A DNA stretch of 64,000 nt from Hexactinellida sp. DTS-2022 (GCA_028753945.1 JAPNXP010000004.1:186001-250000); one strand, 5' to 3'. Shown: positions 41,431 to 50,688, numbered from the stretch's first letter. Translations and numbers: made by a program. Notes: a model not told the origin generated them from the letters alone.

Positions 41431-42114
41431 TCAATTATTATCAATTTCTGAGGTGTTTAGATCCTCTGAATGTTCCTCTTTAGTAATAGCAGTTATTTCG
41501 ATGGGAATAGTTAAACTGTCGAGTGTAAGCAAATCATACTTCAAAGCAAACTTTGTGAAACGAAGACACATTTTCGTGTCGTTTTCATAACTATCGAAAA
41601 TTTCGCGATGTCTATGATAAGCATGACCGAAAATTCTATAAATTCGTCGAGCAGTTGCCTCAAGACGTTGCATAGACCCAGATTTAACAGTGACGCGACT
41701 CGGAAAAAGCTTAGTATTATTCAGAATAGAACACGAACCATCTAGTGTATGTAGAATGTAGTCAATTGCCGAACATTCCTTCGGCTTTTTATGCACAGCG
41801 CATAAATAAACCTCCTCGCCATCAGCTTGCATATTAACACACTGTGTAGCAATACAGCATGTCTGTAAGCGAACTGCCAACTGGTTTAACTGTAAACAGA
41901 TTTGTCGCATGTGTTCGTAAACCCAGAGATTATCTTCTACACCATCAGGGCATTCAATCATCCTATCAACATCACCTGGCGTCTCCCGTATAATATCCTG
42001 TAAATACAGCTGTGCTGTGAGCACTGTATCAAGTTCCAATGCGTTGTATTGTCTCCAGTTATAGAGATCTTCTTTCCGACAGCCCCTTCTGTTGCGGAGA
42101 AGAGATTCAGCCAT
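41431..42114 (-). CDS. MOB4: MOB4/phocein, STRIPAK subunit
   Basis: An intronless protein of 227 residues, the family length. It follows human MOB4 throughout: LRRNR-like LLRNRRG, DLYNWRQY, VWKYEH-like LWVYEHMRQICLQLN, LAVRLQ, YLCAVHKKPKECSAIDYILH, TLDGSCSILNNTKLFPSRV, ARRIYRIFGHAYHRHREIFD and YENDTKMCLRFTKFALKYDL. The CIATQC and H-rich helices carry the zinc ligands of MOB folds. MOB4 binds striatin in the STRIPAK PP2A complex, which restrains Hippo kinases. It has an acidic C-terminal tail. Confidence 0.95.
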   Translation of the reverse strand: MAESLLRNRRGCRKEDLYNWRQYNALELDTVLTAQLYLQDIIRETPGDVDRMIECPDGVEDNLWVYEHMRQICLQLNQLAVRLQTCCIATQCVNMQADGEEVYLCAVHKKPKECSAIDYILHTLDGSCSILNNTKLFPSRVTVKSGSMQRLEATARRIYRIFGHAYHRHREIFDSYENDTKMCLRFTKFALKYDLLTLDSLTIPIEITAITKEEHSEDLNTSEIDNN

Positions 42115-42151
42115 TACCGATTATATTGAGTTAAACACTAGAGTACTAGTA

Positions 42152-42313
42152 CAGTAGAACCTGTTAATCCGACACACGTTGGGATAGGGAAAATGTCGGA
42201 TTATGTAGTATAACCTACCTAATACAAATATATCCGTAGATTCGGTACACAAAATTATGTTGGGTTAACTGAATTACGGATTATACATTAGTCGGATTAT
42301 GCAGGTTCTACTG
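42152..42313. mobile_element. MITE abutting a second MITE (left member)
   Basis: Ends CAGTAGAACCTGTTAATCCG and CGGATTATGCAGGTTCTACTG; the interior repeats GTCGGATTAT. TA on both sides; the right TA (42314-42315) is shared with the next element. Confidence 0.85.
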
Positions 42314-42315
42314 TA

Positions 42316-42489
42316 CAGTAGAATCTCGTTAGTAAGAATACTAGGTGACCGTCAAATGCGTTCGCCTTATCCTGAATTAGTATAACAACTATCATTTGTA
42401 TTGGAAAGGCTTTGAAGGGGACTGAAATAGTGTTCGTATTAACAGGAATTTCGTATTAACCGTGTTCGTACTAACGAGATTTTCTACTG
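42316..42489. mobile_element. intact GTTAGTAcGAACAC-family MITE (right member)
   Basis: Ends CAGTAGAATCTCGTTAGTA and GTACTAACGAGATTTTCTACTG-like. The interior GGCTTTGAAGGGGACTGAAA is shared with 48340-48489, 29992-30132 and 6190-6326. This is the best-preserved copy in the window. Confidence 0.88.
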
Positions 42490-42741
42490 TATATATATAT
42501 CAATTGTATGGTAAATACGATATGCTTACAAATTGAAATTATATCCCTCATTTCAAACTATTTCAATACTACACTAGTAGACATAAATGAGCTCAAATTT
42601 AGCTCAAAAACCCAATACAATATGCAATTAAAATCATATCTATAGTGTAACAAACTAATACAAAGTGTGATAAATTGAATTATAAAACTACTAAGAGAAT
42701 TCTATTGTTCGATAAGTATATTAATCGAGGCCTTGTCAAAG

Positions 42742-44160
42742 CTAGAAATCAAGAAAATGTTCTCTTTCAATTGCTTGAAATTCCTTACGTTTCACAAATT
42801 CGCGACTCTTTCGCACAGTATGTACTGAATTTGGATTTGGTACGAATACACATTCACATTCTGCATTAACATTATAATCTCTATAATGGAAATGTGGCAT
42901 GAAAACCACTTTACCTTCCTTGTCTTCGATTGCAGGGAGAGAAAACCTATAATGAATAACCGGTAGCTTAGTGGCTTTAACTCTCCTACATGCTCTGAAC
43001 ACGAATCTCTGGTCTCTAGGACCAATTGCACGAATCCAATAGGATTCATTATTTTTATCGATATTCTCATCCTGTTTTGTTAGAGTTATTCTAAACCGAT
43101 TATCCCAAATCTTTGTTTCTCCGATTTTAATTTCAGTTTTTATAAGAGACCGGGTTTGTCCAATGTACAATAATTTCGCTTCTCGATCCAATGTAGCGAC
43201 CACGTCTGATGTTATTGTTGATTTCTGAAAAGTTTTTTCTACTTTCGGTCGGAATAAATTTAGATAAACACGTTCTGCACCAAGAGAGATATAATGCATG
43301 TCTCCATAAGAAACATAACGAGACACGTGTGTTAAAAACCGCAATAAAATAGGATGGCTTAATTTCAAAACGTCATCTAAACGACAGTAATAATAACCAT
43401 AATTAGGTTCGAGTATTAACGAAGTTCTTAGGAATTCTTGTAACTGTGATTGAGTTTCATCTGTGAACTTATGTAAGAACTGAATTCCTTTATGCACATC
43501 AGTTGCCAGGGTGGGATTATGTATTAGGATATGTCTGAGACAGTTTCTAGTGAAATGTGGAGCAAAATTGGATTGGTCTGTCAACCAATTCACATTTTTT
43601 TCTTTACAAACTGCTTGCAAATTCTCTTTGCTTTCTTCCAAAAATGGTCTTAACACGGCTATTTGACGATGGGTTGGGTGAAACATTTTCGGTTCAATTC
43701 CTTTCATTCCATTCAAACTACTTCCCATTTGAAAACGATGTAAAAACGTCTCCATTTGATCAAACATATGGTGAGCAGTTAGTAGAAAATTAATGTTATT
43801 TTCTTGACAATAACTTAGCAATAATTCGTAACGTTGTTTCCTACATAAGAATTCAATTCTATTTGTAGTAGGTGGCTCTTCCCAATCGACTTTTAATACT
43901 TTGTGTATTTTAAAATCATTATTTTTGAGGATTTTACTAACTTCCAAAGCCTCTTCGCTTGAATTAGGTCGTACCTGATGATCTATTGTGATCGCATGAA
44001 TAGAATCTGGTTTGAAAAAAGATTGAGTTACAAGAGCAAGCGCTAAGCTATCGCAACCACCTGACACTGAAATAACTATCTTATCAATTGGTCGCACAGC
44101 AAATCTATTCATGAAGTTTGTAAAGGATTGGACCAGTCGCTGCATTGTTTTAAAATTCAA
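42742..44160 (-). CDS. tilS: tRNA(Ile)-lysidine synthetase (TilS-like), probably mitochondrial
   Basis: An intronless protein of 472 residues. The N-type ATP pyrophosphatase P-loop SGGCDS is at residues 33-38. It is followed by AITIDHQVRPNSSEEA, LLTAHHMFDQMETFLHRFQMGSS, GMKGIEP, VLRPFLEESKENL and NWLTDQSNFAPHFTRNCLRH, the ordered motifs of TilS/MesJ. The C-terminal ~150 residues are divergent. TilS converts the wobble C of tRNA-Ile(CAU) to lysidine so that it reads AUA as isoleucine. The first 23 residues (MNFKTMQRLVQSFTNFMNRF...) are basic, amphipathic and acid-free, as in a mitochondrial targeting peptide. The gene sits between ordinary animal genes with the same AT-rich codon use, so it is nuclear and resident, not contamination. 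Confidence 0.9.
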   Translation of the reverse strand: MNFKTMQRLVQSFTNFMNRFAVRPIDKIVISVSGGCDSLALALVTQSFFKPDSIHAITIDHQVRPNSSEEALEVSKILKNNDFKIHKVLKVDWEEPPTTNRIEFLCRKQRYELLLSYCQENNINFLLTAHHMFDQMETFLHRFQMGSSLNGMKGIEPKMFHPTHRQIAVLRPFLEESKENLQAVCKEKNVNWLTDQSNFAPHFTRNCLRHILIHNPTLATDVHKGIQFLHKFTDETQSQLQEFLRTSLILEPNYGYYYCRLDDVLKLSHPILLRFLTHVSRYVSYGDMHYISLGAERVYLNLFRPKVEKTFQKSTITSDVVATLDREAKLLYIGQTRSLIKTEIKIGETKIWDNRFRITLTKQDENIDKNNESYWIRAIGPRDQRFVFRACRRVKATKLPVIHYRFSLPAIEDKEGKVVFMPHFHYRDYNVNAECECVFVPNPNSVHTVRKSREFVKRKEFQAIEREHFLDF

Positions 44161-44404
44161 ATTGTATCATAAAAGAAGAATCAATAAAGTTGCTAAAATA
44201 CATAAAGGTTTATCAATAACTGAATTCACACACAAACAGATTAATTTTATTACAAAAAGAAGACATTTTCTAAATATTAATAATTATCCCCAGATTACAT
44301 TAAAACTCAAATTAGTTAAAATATAACAAATAATACAATAAAATTATCAAGCATAAAATTCAACATTTTTTTAAGATTAAGAATACAAAGAGTAAATACT
44401 CAAT

Positions 44405-44803
44405 TTATAATTTCACTGTTTCAAAACTTGTTGGCTTATCTTCTACTTTCTTCACATAATTCCCTGGAAAAACTCCACTCAGTTTAGTTACCATATTCTT
44501 ACCACGATACCAACCATCAATCATCAACTCAGTAACAGAAATTATTTGCCCGGTTTTCAACTCAATTTCATCTTCATTTGAAGGTGCAAAATCGAATAAA
44601 ACCTCGTAAAGTTCACGTGCTTTATCAGGCGCACCCAAAAAACTAATCTGTTTCCCCTTGGTTTTCCCAGAATCTTGATGCACACAAACTAACACACTTC
44701 CATCTGCATGTTTCACAAACTGTGTGTTGGTTACTTTTTCCAATAAAGTCTTTTGATCTTTAATACCGGGCGACTGATCAGATTCCATTTTTTCAGCACT
44801 CAT
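44405..44803 (-). CDS. small SH3-domain protein
   Basis: A single-exon protein of 132 residues. Residues ~64-122 form an SH3 domain: ARELYEVLFDFAPSNEDEIE (ALYDFAP equivalent), LKTGQIISV, DGWYRG and GVFPGNYVKKV. The WY, P and Y ligand-pocket residues are retained. Residues 1-60 contain no recognised domain. It is likely a small adaptor for proline-rich partners; no orthologue is recognised. Confidence 0.8.
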   Translation of the reverse strand: MSAEKMESDQSPGIKDQKTLLEKVTNTQFVKHADGSVLVCVHQDSGKTKGKQISFLGAPDKARELYEVLFDFAPSNEDEIELKTGQIISVTELMIDGWYRGKNMVTKLSGVFPGNYVKKVEDKPTSFETVKL

Positions 44804-45104
44804 TTGAGATAATCTTACATATAAAATTTAAGTCGTTTAAATAAAGTTATGTGAATAATGTATGTTGGCCTAGTTGCAACTTAAATAGTTACAAGGATTC
44901 CAGCTTGTAAGTTAGGAATGTTATTGAATTTGTGAAGACATATATTAATTAAATAATTTATTAAAGAATTGGATACGTATCTTAGAACATAAAAGAATAC
45001 AATTTGGGAGTGAATAAAAATCCTAAAAACAAACGAGTTATAATAAATAAAATAAATAAATAAGAAAAAATGATAAGTGAACAGGTTACATAATGGAACA
45101 CTTT
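44804..45104. other. spacer between the SH3 gene and KRIT1, nothing recognised
   Basis: AT-rich sequence holding the SH3 gene promoter and the KRIT1 3' UTR. AATAAA-type hexamers near 45046-45060 could serve KRIT1 only in the complementary sense and are not convincing. Confidence 0.3.
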
Positions 45105-48100
45105 TCAGTGTGCAACCAAATCCTGTGTGGATTTAGGACGCCTTGGAGTAACTTCATAAACCCAACATTTGTCCGGCAAATTCCCATTCCATGCAGCCCA
45201 ATCAATAAACTCATTCAACCTCAAATACCCCACTTCATTACAGCTGAATATTTTATCTAATTCACCAAGTTGCTCCTGAATACCTACTTTAATCCAGAAA
45301 GAAGAACTGACCGCTTCCGTTAACAAACTTTTGAAATCTTTTGAGTTTACTTTCCCAGGGGAAGTCTGAAACTTTTCAAATAAACCAGTTAATTTCTGTC
45401 TAACCCGTAGAGCGTGATCGTCTAACACAAACAACCAACTTCGCTTACAGTTATTCCACCAAGAAATAAAGTGTTTAAACGTGAATGCCTTGTCAGTACC
45501 AATCATAGCTTTTGCTGATACGATTTCCTCCGTCTCCACTTCACAGCCTAGTTTGTAACACAACTCGTAGAGATCTATATTCTGGCTTGTACCGTGTTCC
45601 TCGATATGCGCGAAAAATACCGCCTGTGCTAAAAATATCTTCTTTTCGCTTATATTTTCCGCAGCGTTCGCCTCGATAAAATCTTTCCGCCTTGCTAATT
45701 CCTCGTTGAAACGTGCCTGCCAATTCTTATAATCCTTTTGATCAACGGGTTTGTATTTCCCCCAAATTCTAGAATCTTGCATTCCAGCCATCATAATATC
45801 CTGTTGCAACAACAGAATGTGGTCTACAAATTCAGTAGCGAGCTTGTCGATAATACTCGCTTGTTTGGTACGGATTATAAGCGAGGCATCTGTTCGTACT
45901 AAAATGAGTTCGGATTTTTCTTGAGAGCTATCCCAGTCAACTTCTGAGTAGGATAAGGTTTGTACTGCCTTCACAGAGTCGTCACGTATCAAATGGAATC
46001 CATATTCATTCAGGGCTAACTGAATGGGAACCTGGCTTGTAGGTTTTTGTATAAAAGCTGGGAAAAACGATGCGCCGTAAAACGGCCATTTCCAACAAAC
46101 TGAAAGGTAACCTCGAAAAACCTCAAATGGGGGAGAACCCTTGAACTCATTCGATAATTTCTCATACATTTTCAACATTTCAGTTTCCAACTTATCGCTT
46201 GGAAATGCCTTAATAACTCGGGCAGGCAGTAATCTATTCATTTCCTTCTTGAGAGACCCAATGTGGTGCATTTCCCCTTTATAAGCGCCAAAACTAACAA
46301 TCAGCTGAAATGAAGCGAGTCGAATTGCCTCAGAAACGCTACACAAATACCTGCCACTATTTACATGTTTGAGAGCGTCCCAATATAGGTACTCGAGTAC
46401 ACTGGGGTTCGCTGTACTCTTTTCGCTATCAACCGGTAAGAACATATTTCGTCGGAAGAATATACAGGGATGTTCTGAATGGGGTGTGTCTGAAAATACT
46501 CGGGAAATTCCTTGGAAATTAGATAGGATTTGTAATGGCTTATCTGTTGGTAACAGTTGAAGACGTATGGAATTCGATTCTAGCCAAATCGCGAAAAAAT
46601 CAATTGATTCATCTTTTGGGAGTTCAAGTTTCTCATAGAGATCAAATAGAATATCATCTACAATGGTTTGTTTACCAAATGGCAAAACTAACATTATAGA
46701 ATTTCCGTCCATAAAATTAATCTGAACTTGTGTAGAAGCGCGATTTGTGATTGTCATAAATCGTTTATTTTTCTTTCTCTGTCGAACAACCTCGCTTCTA
46801 TTCTTACCCTGTATATACGATACGTACGCTTCATTCGCGGCAAGTTTATAAGCATCAGTCAAATTCCGCGCATTTCCTTCCAACAATTTCACTACAACTT
46901 CCCAATCATTTTCTCTAGCCTCCTTACAACATTCCAATGCGGTCTTACCCTCACCATTCACGCTACCTCGCTTCACATCACGGTACTGTATTAGAAACGC
47001 TACAATCGCAGGATGGCCATTCGTAGCTGCGAAATGTAACGCGGTTGATCCGTTATTAGTCGCGATACCGACACCGGCATGCCCATCTTGCACCAACACT
47101 TTAACAGTGGCGGTGTGTCCATGCCAACTCGCATAATGCAAAGCGGTCCAAAACTCAGAATCGACCTCATCCACCTTATAACCGTGACGTAACAGATTCC
47201 TAACCGTGTTCTCGTCGCCCTGACAAGCAGACCTGTGTAACGGGTATTTCTCAAGCCACGAGCCCTTAGCGGATTCTAACAGCTGAGTAGCAGACTCTAC
47301 TGGCAACAACGCATTCTCTCCTACGTTCTCGTAGTCAGGGACTATCTTATTGTATCCGGGGTTTATAACACACCGAATAACGTTACCACCGAATAGCAAA
47401 CCAGATTTGAAGAGTGGATTAAGGAGAGTGCGATTAGTCGGTATAAAGTCCTGAAAGCTAAGCTCAATATTCCGCTCCTCGTCAGTCGGGGTTTGCGAAA
47501 ACCGCGAATTATCCCCGGTAGCAGACCGACTCATCCTATTGAGAATATCCGCATCGAACTGCGGATTTCGAATCGACATTTTAACTCGCGAAAGCGCGGG
47601 CTGTGCGAACAGAATAGGCAGGGCTTGTTGCACAGCATGTTGCTGACGTAGCCACTTATCTAGACTGCTTAACATTTCCCTAACGCGACCTAGTATAGGA
47701 AGTTCTTCTGAATACATGCCTGCTAATGTCTCGTGTAGGCTCTTAAAACACGGGTAATGGTGTGTATTAGGGAAACTATCTATTATATGTGAGTCAGTGT
47801 GTGACACAGGGATTATGTAGAATAGAATTATCATTGATTCAGGAGATATAGGCTTTGGTGGGGCAGTTATGATGTCATCTTGGGGGAATGTTATTCTTTT
47901 ATCACCTCCATGGGTTGATATGAAAATAGAACGGCTACCTTTGATGCCTTCTAAATTAGGTTGGCGAGCACCTTCAATTGTCGTTAATAATTTCCGTGTG
48001 TAATTCTCGAATTCTTCTAATATGGAATTGTTAGGAGTTAGGTTTTGTTTCAAAGAACAAGAAAATACACCGAAAAAGTTCCGCATTGATTCACTGAGGT

Positions 48101-48284
48101 TTTTAGTTAGCAGAATCTCGTAATCCCTAGGATTGTACTCCATATGACCGTCCAACTTTAGAGGAAACCTCCTACGTAGTAGAGTACAGGCGAGGGACAC
48201 ACATACCTTTGGTTCAATTGGTTGCTCTGGTATGGCGTTTGAATCTGGAGATTGTTCTGTTTCTTTATCGGATAAAACAGGCAT
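45105..48284 (-). CDS. KRIT1: KRIT1/CCM1 orthologue with C-terminal extension
   Basis: An intronless protein of 1,059 residues (human KRIT1 is 736). Colinear landmarks: YEILL in the N-terminal Nudix-like part (~55); LDKWLRQQHAVQQALPILF (208-226) against human LDKWLDERHAQSHFIPALF; NPQF at 240-243 in place of the ICAP1-binding NPAY; NPLF at 289-292, identical; NPGY at 308-311 in place of NPYF. Ankyrin repeats follow at ~345-480 (YPLHRSACQGD, ALHYASWHGH, ALHFAATNGH), then a FERM domain at ~530-850 (CWKWPFYGASFFPAF against CWEIPTYGAAFF). KRIT1 is a Rap1 effector in the CCM complex at cell junctions. The last ~200 residues are absent from human KRIT1 and contain EF-hand-like helices with poor calcium loops (CNEVGYLRLNEFIDWA). 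Confidence 0.93.
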   Translation of the reverse strand: MPVLSDKETEQSPDSNAIPEQPIEPKVCVSLACTLLRRRFPLKLDGHMEYNPRDYEILLTKNLSESMRNFFGVFSCSLKQNLTPNNSILEEFENYTRKLLTTIEGARQPNLEGIKGSRSIFISTHGGDKRITFPQDDIITAPPKPISPESMIILFYIIPVSHTDSHIIDSFPNTHHYPCFKSLHETLAGMYSEELPILGRVREMLSSLDKWLRQQHAVQQALPILFAQPALSRVKMSIRNPQFDADILNRMSRSATGDNSRFSQTPTDEERNIELSFQDFIPTNRTLLNPLFKSGLLFGGNVIRCVINPGYNKIVPDYENVGENALLPVESATQLLESAKGSWLEKYPLHRSACQGDENTVRNLLRHGYKVDEVDSEFWTALHYASWHGHTATVKVLVQDGHAGVGIATNNGSTALHFAATNGHPAIVAFLIQYRDVKRGSVNGEGKTALECCKEARENDWEVVVKLLEGNARNLTDAYKLAANEAYVSYIQGKNRSEVVRQRKKNKRFMTITNRASTQVQINFMDGNSIMLVLPFGKQTIVDDILFDLYEKLELPKDESIDFFAIWLESNSIRLQLLPTDKPLQILSNFQGISRVFSDTPHSEHPCIFFRRNMFLPVDSEKSTANPSVLEYLYWDALKHVNSGRYLCSVSEAIRLASFQLIVSFGAYKGEMHHIGSLKKEMNRLLPARVIKAFPSDKLETEMLKMYEKLSNEFKGSPPFEVFRGYLSVCWKWPFYGASFFPAFIQKPTSQVPIQLALNEYGFHLIRDDSVKAVQTLSYSEVDWDSSQEKSELILVRTDASLIIRTKQASIIDKLATEFVDHILLLQQDIMMAGMQDSRIWGKYKPVDQKDYKNWQARFNEELARRKDFIEANAAENISEKKIFLAQAVFFAHIEEHGTSQNIDLYELCYKLGCEVETEEIVSAKAMIGTDKAFTFKHFISWWNNCKRSWLFVLDDHALRVRQKLTGLFEKFQTSPGKVNSKDFKSLLTEAVSSSFWIKVGIQEQLGELDKIFSCNEVGYLRLNEFIDWAAWNGNLPDKCWVYEVTPRRPKSTQDLVAH

Positions 48285-48629
48285 TTTCTATAGATACGGA
48301 TTAGATAAATAGGTATGCAATATTTCAAATCTAAAGTATAACGTATGGGACAGTCAAAATGTGTTCGCCTTAACCGTAATTTGAATTAACCAATATCATT
48401 CACACTGAAAGGCTTTGAAGGGGACTGACATAGTGTTCGTATTAACCGGATTTCGCATTAACCGTGTTCATATTAACGAGGTTCTACTGTAATACAAATC
48501 AACAAAACTGTTTATAGGATACAACAAATACTCAGTAAATATCTAAAGTATCAAGCTAATTGACAAATTCACTGTTTATATCTATCCAAAGTAAAGAGCA
48601 TATATTCACATTATTCATAACTAGCGGAA
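48285..48629. mobile_element. spacer with a GTTAGTA-family MITE (about 48340-48489)
   Basis: The right end is ATATTAACGAGGTTCTACTG. The interior GGCTTTGAAGGGGACTGACA and TTCGTATTAACCGG match 42316-42489. The left end is eroded. It lies just upstream of the KRIT1 start codon; the rest of the spacer holds the UBXN4 3' UTR. Confidence 0.75.
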
Positions 48630-49688
48630 TTACTGTTGCTGAGTTGAGTTGCCATTGTATGTGTTGTTTTCATCGTCACGATCTTTCAAGTCGGATAACC
48701 GGTACGTGTTTCCTCTCCTACATACGCCACGATTTGAGGTGTTAGGTTTCGCGTTTGGTGTAATAGTGCCTTGATTTGTGGTCGGATTTATGGGAGCAGG
48801 AGAATTCCTCCTTGCTGGAAAGAAGTATGAAAAAATCGAAGCGAAAAATGAGATAATTGCTGCGAAAAAAGGCCAAATACTGATGGGTATTTTCGCGATT
48901 TCGGTGGAACAAAAGCGGATTATTAATCCGGATCCTGTTGGGATATCGAGCTCACGTAGGGTGGATTCATTTTGTGTCGATTGGAATTCCTCTCTTGGAT
49001 GTGGACGGATAATAACGAAATCTTTAAGCCCTGGTACTCTCTCTAACAGGAAAAGTTTCAAATCTGCTAAAGTATTGGTTGATTCGAAAGTGTTGGAAAT
49101 GTGTGAGCCATCTGGGAGAGTGAATTTTATGCGACAAATATTACTTATAACTTTTGTGGGTGTACTGTCACATAATTTTGGTGCTGTTGATTGTGGTTTG
49201 GGGGAATTCAGTGGTTTTTCTTTTTGCATGTTTGATATTTGAGGTTTGATCGTTTCTAACAAAGGTTTGACCGATTTTTGTTCGTGTAATAAAGGTAAAG
49301 TTGTAATTTCATTGAATGGGTAGTAAACTTCATTTGTATATTTTCCCCTCTCAATGTTTGAGAGAGCAAAAGTTAAAACTTTGATGAAGTATTCCTGCGA
49401 AATTTCACCCCTTACTACCTCAATGACAACTCCATTTGGAGCGATAAAGCAAATAAGTGGAGGAGTGCCAAGTTTGTAAAAAGACGCGAAATTTTCATAG
49501 TTTTTCGAAGGGAATTCTATCCCAATTGTGACGGCATTATTTTCTAATATCTTGGCTTTCAACTGAACTGATTCAAAGAGATTTTCGTAAAAACTTTTAT
49601 TCGATATTTCCACAATTAGAAGAGTACCTGTAGATCTCACCTTTTCCAAACAGGCCGAAATATTTTGTTCTTCAAATTGAAAAGACAT
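48630..49688 (-). CDS. UBXN4: UBXN4 (erasin), ER-anchored UBX cofactor of p97
   Basis: An intronless protein of 352 residues. The thioredoxin-like N-terminal part (LEKVRSTGTLLIVEISNKSF ... FYKLGTPPLICFIAPNGVVI) is followed by a UBX domain: CRIKFTLPDGSHISNTFEST, LRELDIPTGSGLII. Then comes a hydrophobic ER hairpin (ISIWPFFAAIISFFASIFSY) and a C-terminus almost identical to human UBXN4: DDENNTYNGNSTQQQ versus DDENNTWNGNSTQQM. UBXN4 recruits p97/VCP for ER-associated degradation. The long charged coiled coil between the two domains of human UBXN4 (508 residues) is missing here, replaced by a short Ser/Pro linker. Confidence 0.93.
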   Translation of the reverse strand: MSFQFEEQNISACLEKVRSTGTLLIVEISNKSFYENLFESVQLKAKILENNAVTIGIEFPSKNYENFASFYKLGTPPLICFIAPNGVVIEVVRGEISQEYFIKVLTFALSNIERGKYTNEVYYPFNEITTLPLLHEQKSVKPLLETIKPQISNMQKEKPLNSPKPQSTAPKLCDSTPTKVISNICRIKFTLPDGSHISNTFESTNTLADLKLFLLERVPGLKDFVIIRPHPREEFQSTQNESTLRELDIPTGSGLIIRFCSTEIAKIPISIWPFFAAIISFFASIFSYFFPARRNSPAPINPTTNQGTITPNAKPNTSNRGVCRRGNTYRLSDLKDRDDENNTYNGNSTQQQ

Positions 49689-50688
49689 CTAAAAGCGTTT
49701 GTAAGTATTAAATATTTACGTGTGAAAATATGAAACTATATTATTAATTGATTGCTTTGTGTGAATAAATTCAGGAATTTAGAGTGTAAAAATAATAAAA
49801 ACAAATTCCCTGTAGTTAATTGTTATATTCTTTTTGAGTATTCAAATAAGTGGAACTATAGACAATACAGAATAACACCTGCTACTGTACTAGAACCAAA
49901 ACCTGTATACAAACATCTGCTATTCTGTCTGTGAGACAGATAGCAACACCTGCAACAAGTACGAGAAGTATAAATACAGTAAAGTTGAGAAGAGCAGAAT
50001 ATATGTACTTATTGGAGCGACAGTGGCTTTTTTACGAGCATCCGATGCTTTTATGGGAGCGACAGTGGCTCCTTTAACGAATGTACACATTATTATTAGT
50101 GATTTTTCAGGAGGGAAAGGACCCGAAGTGGCCTTTGTGAGGAGTAGGGCTCGTATATTGTGTATTTCATTATACTGAAAATATATTCCAAGGTTTCTTC
50201 TAACAATAGGCTCTATTCTAATTTGAAGTAATTTCTATCGCTTCTATATGGATCTGAATCTTATCCGAACTTTTATACAATTAGATATAAATTTTATTTC
50301 AAAGATTGTTTTATACATTTATTATATCTGCCCCTTATTTATTTTACATTCTTCACTTATAAAACATTGACTTTCAACAGGCTTGTTAGCTTTGGCTCAA
50401 AAATGACAAATTTCAGCAAAAGTAAAGATTGAAATTCCAACGGAAATAGGTTTATATTTCGTGAAATGAATCACACATTTCAGAAAGTGAAGGAAAGTTA
50501 TTTTGTATATTTTCGAAGATTTGTGATATATATTTAGCATTGAAATGCATTTCTTACAATATTTCTTCCAGCAGTGACTAGTTCAACACCTCAGAGCACA
50601 AATATATATTTTGTATGTACTTTTATTTTGTAAAACGCGTTTGTTTATGTAAACCACTGTTATCTCAAATTCTGATTTACACCTAGAC
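49689..50688. other. divergent promoter spacer between UBXN4 and SLBP-like gene
   Basis: UBXN4 (minus) and the SLBP-like gene (plus) are divergent, so the ~1 kb between them should hold both promoters. About a third is the dispersed repeat at 49745-50090. The rest is AT-rich with no recognised site. Confidence 0.45.
49745..50090. repeat. dispersed repeat with GGAGCGACAGTGGCTCC hairpin units, copy B
   Basis: It matches 17455-18040 in the same orientation: ATTGATTGCTTTGTG, ACAAACATCTGCTATTCTGT, ACGAGAAGTATAAATAC. It ends with two tandem units bearing GGAGCGACAGTGGCT. No inverted termini and no coding capacity. Confidence 0.75.

Larger units (their letters stand above)
42115..42741. other. spacer between TilS and MOB4 with two abutting MITEs
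   Basis: The MOB4 promoter region and the TilS 3' UTR. It contains the paired MITEs at 42152-42313 and 42316-42489; the remainder (42490-42741) is AT-rich with nothing recognised. Confidence 0.5.

Noticed and set aside
42742-44160. TilS as bacterial contamination or recent transfer
   Set aside because: Flanked by normal animal genes, AT-rich codon use like its neighbours, and a mitochondrial-type leader; an old organellar gene fits better.
48778-49242. 154-codon open frame opposite UBXN4
   Set aside because: Antisense shadow; UBXN4 on the other strand is conserved to its C-terminus.
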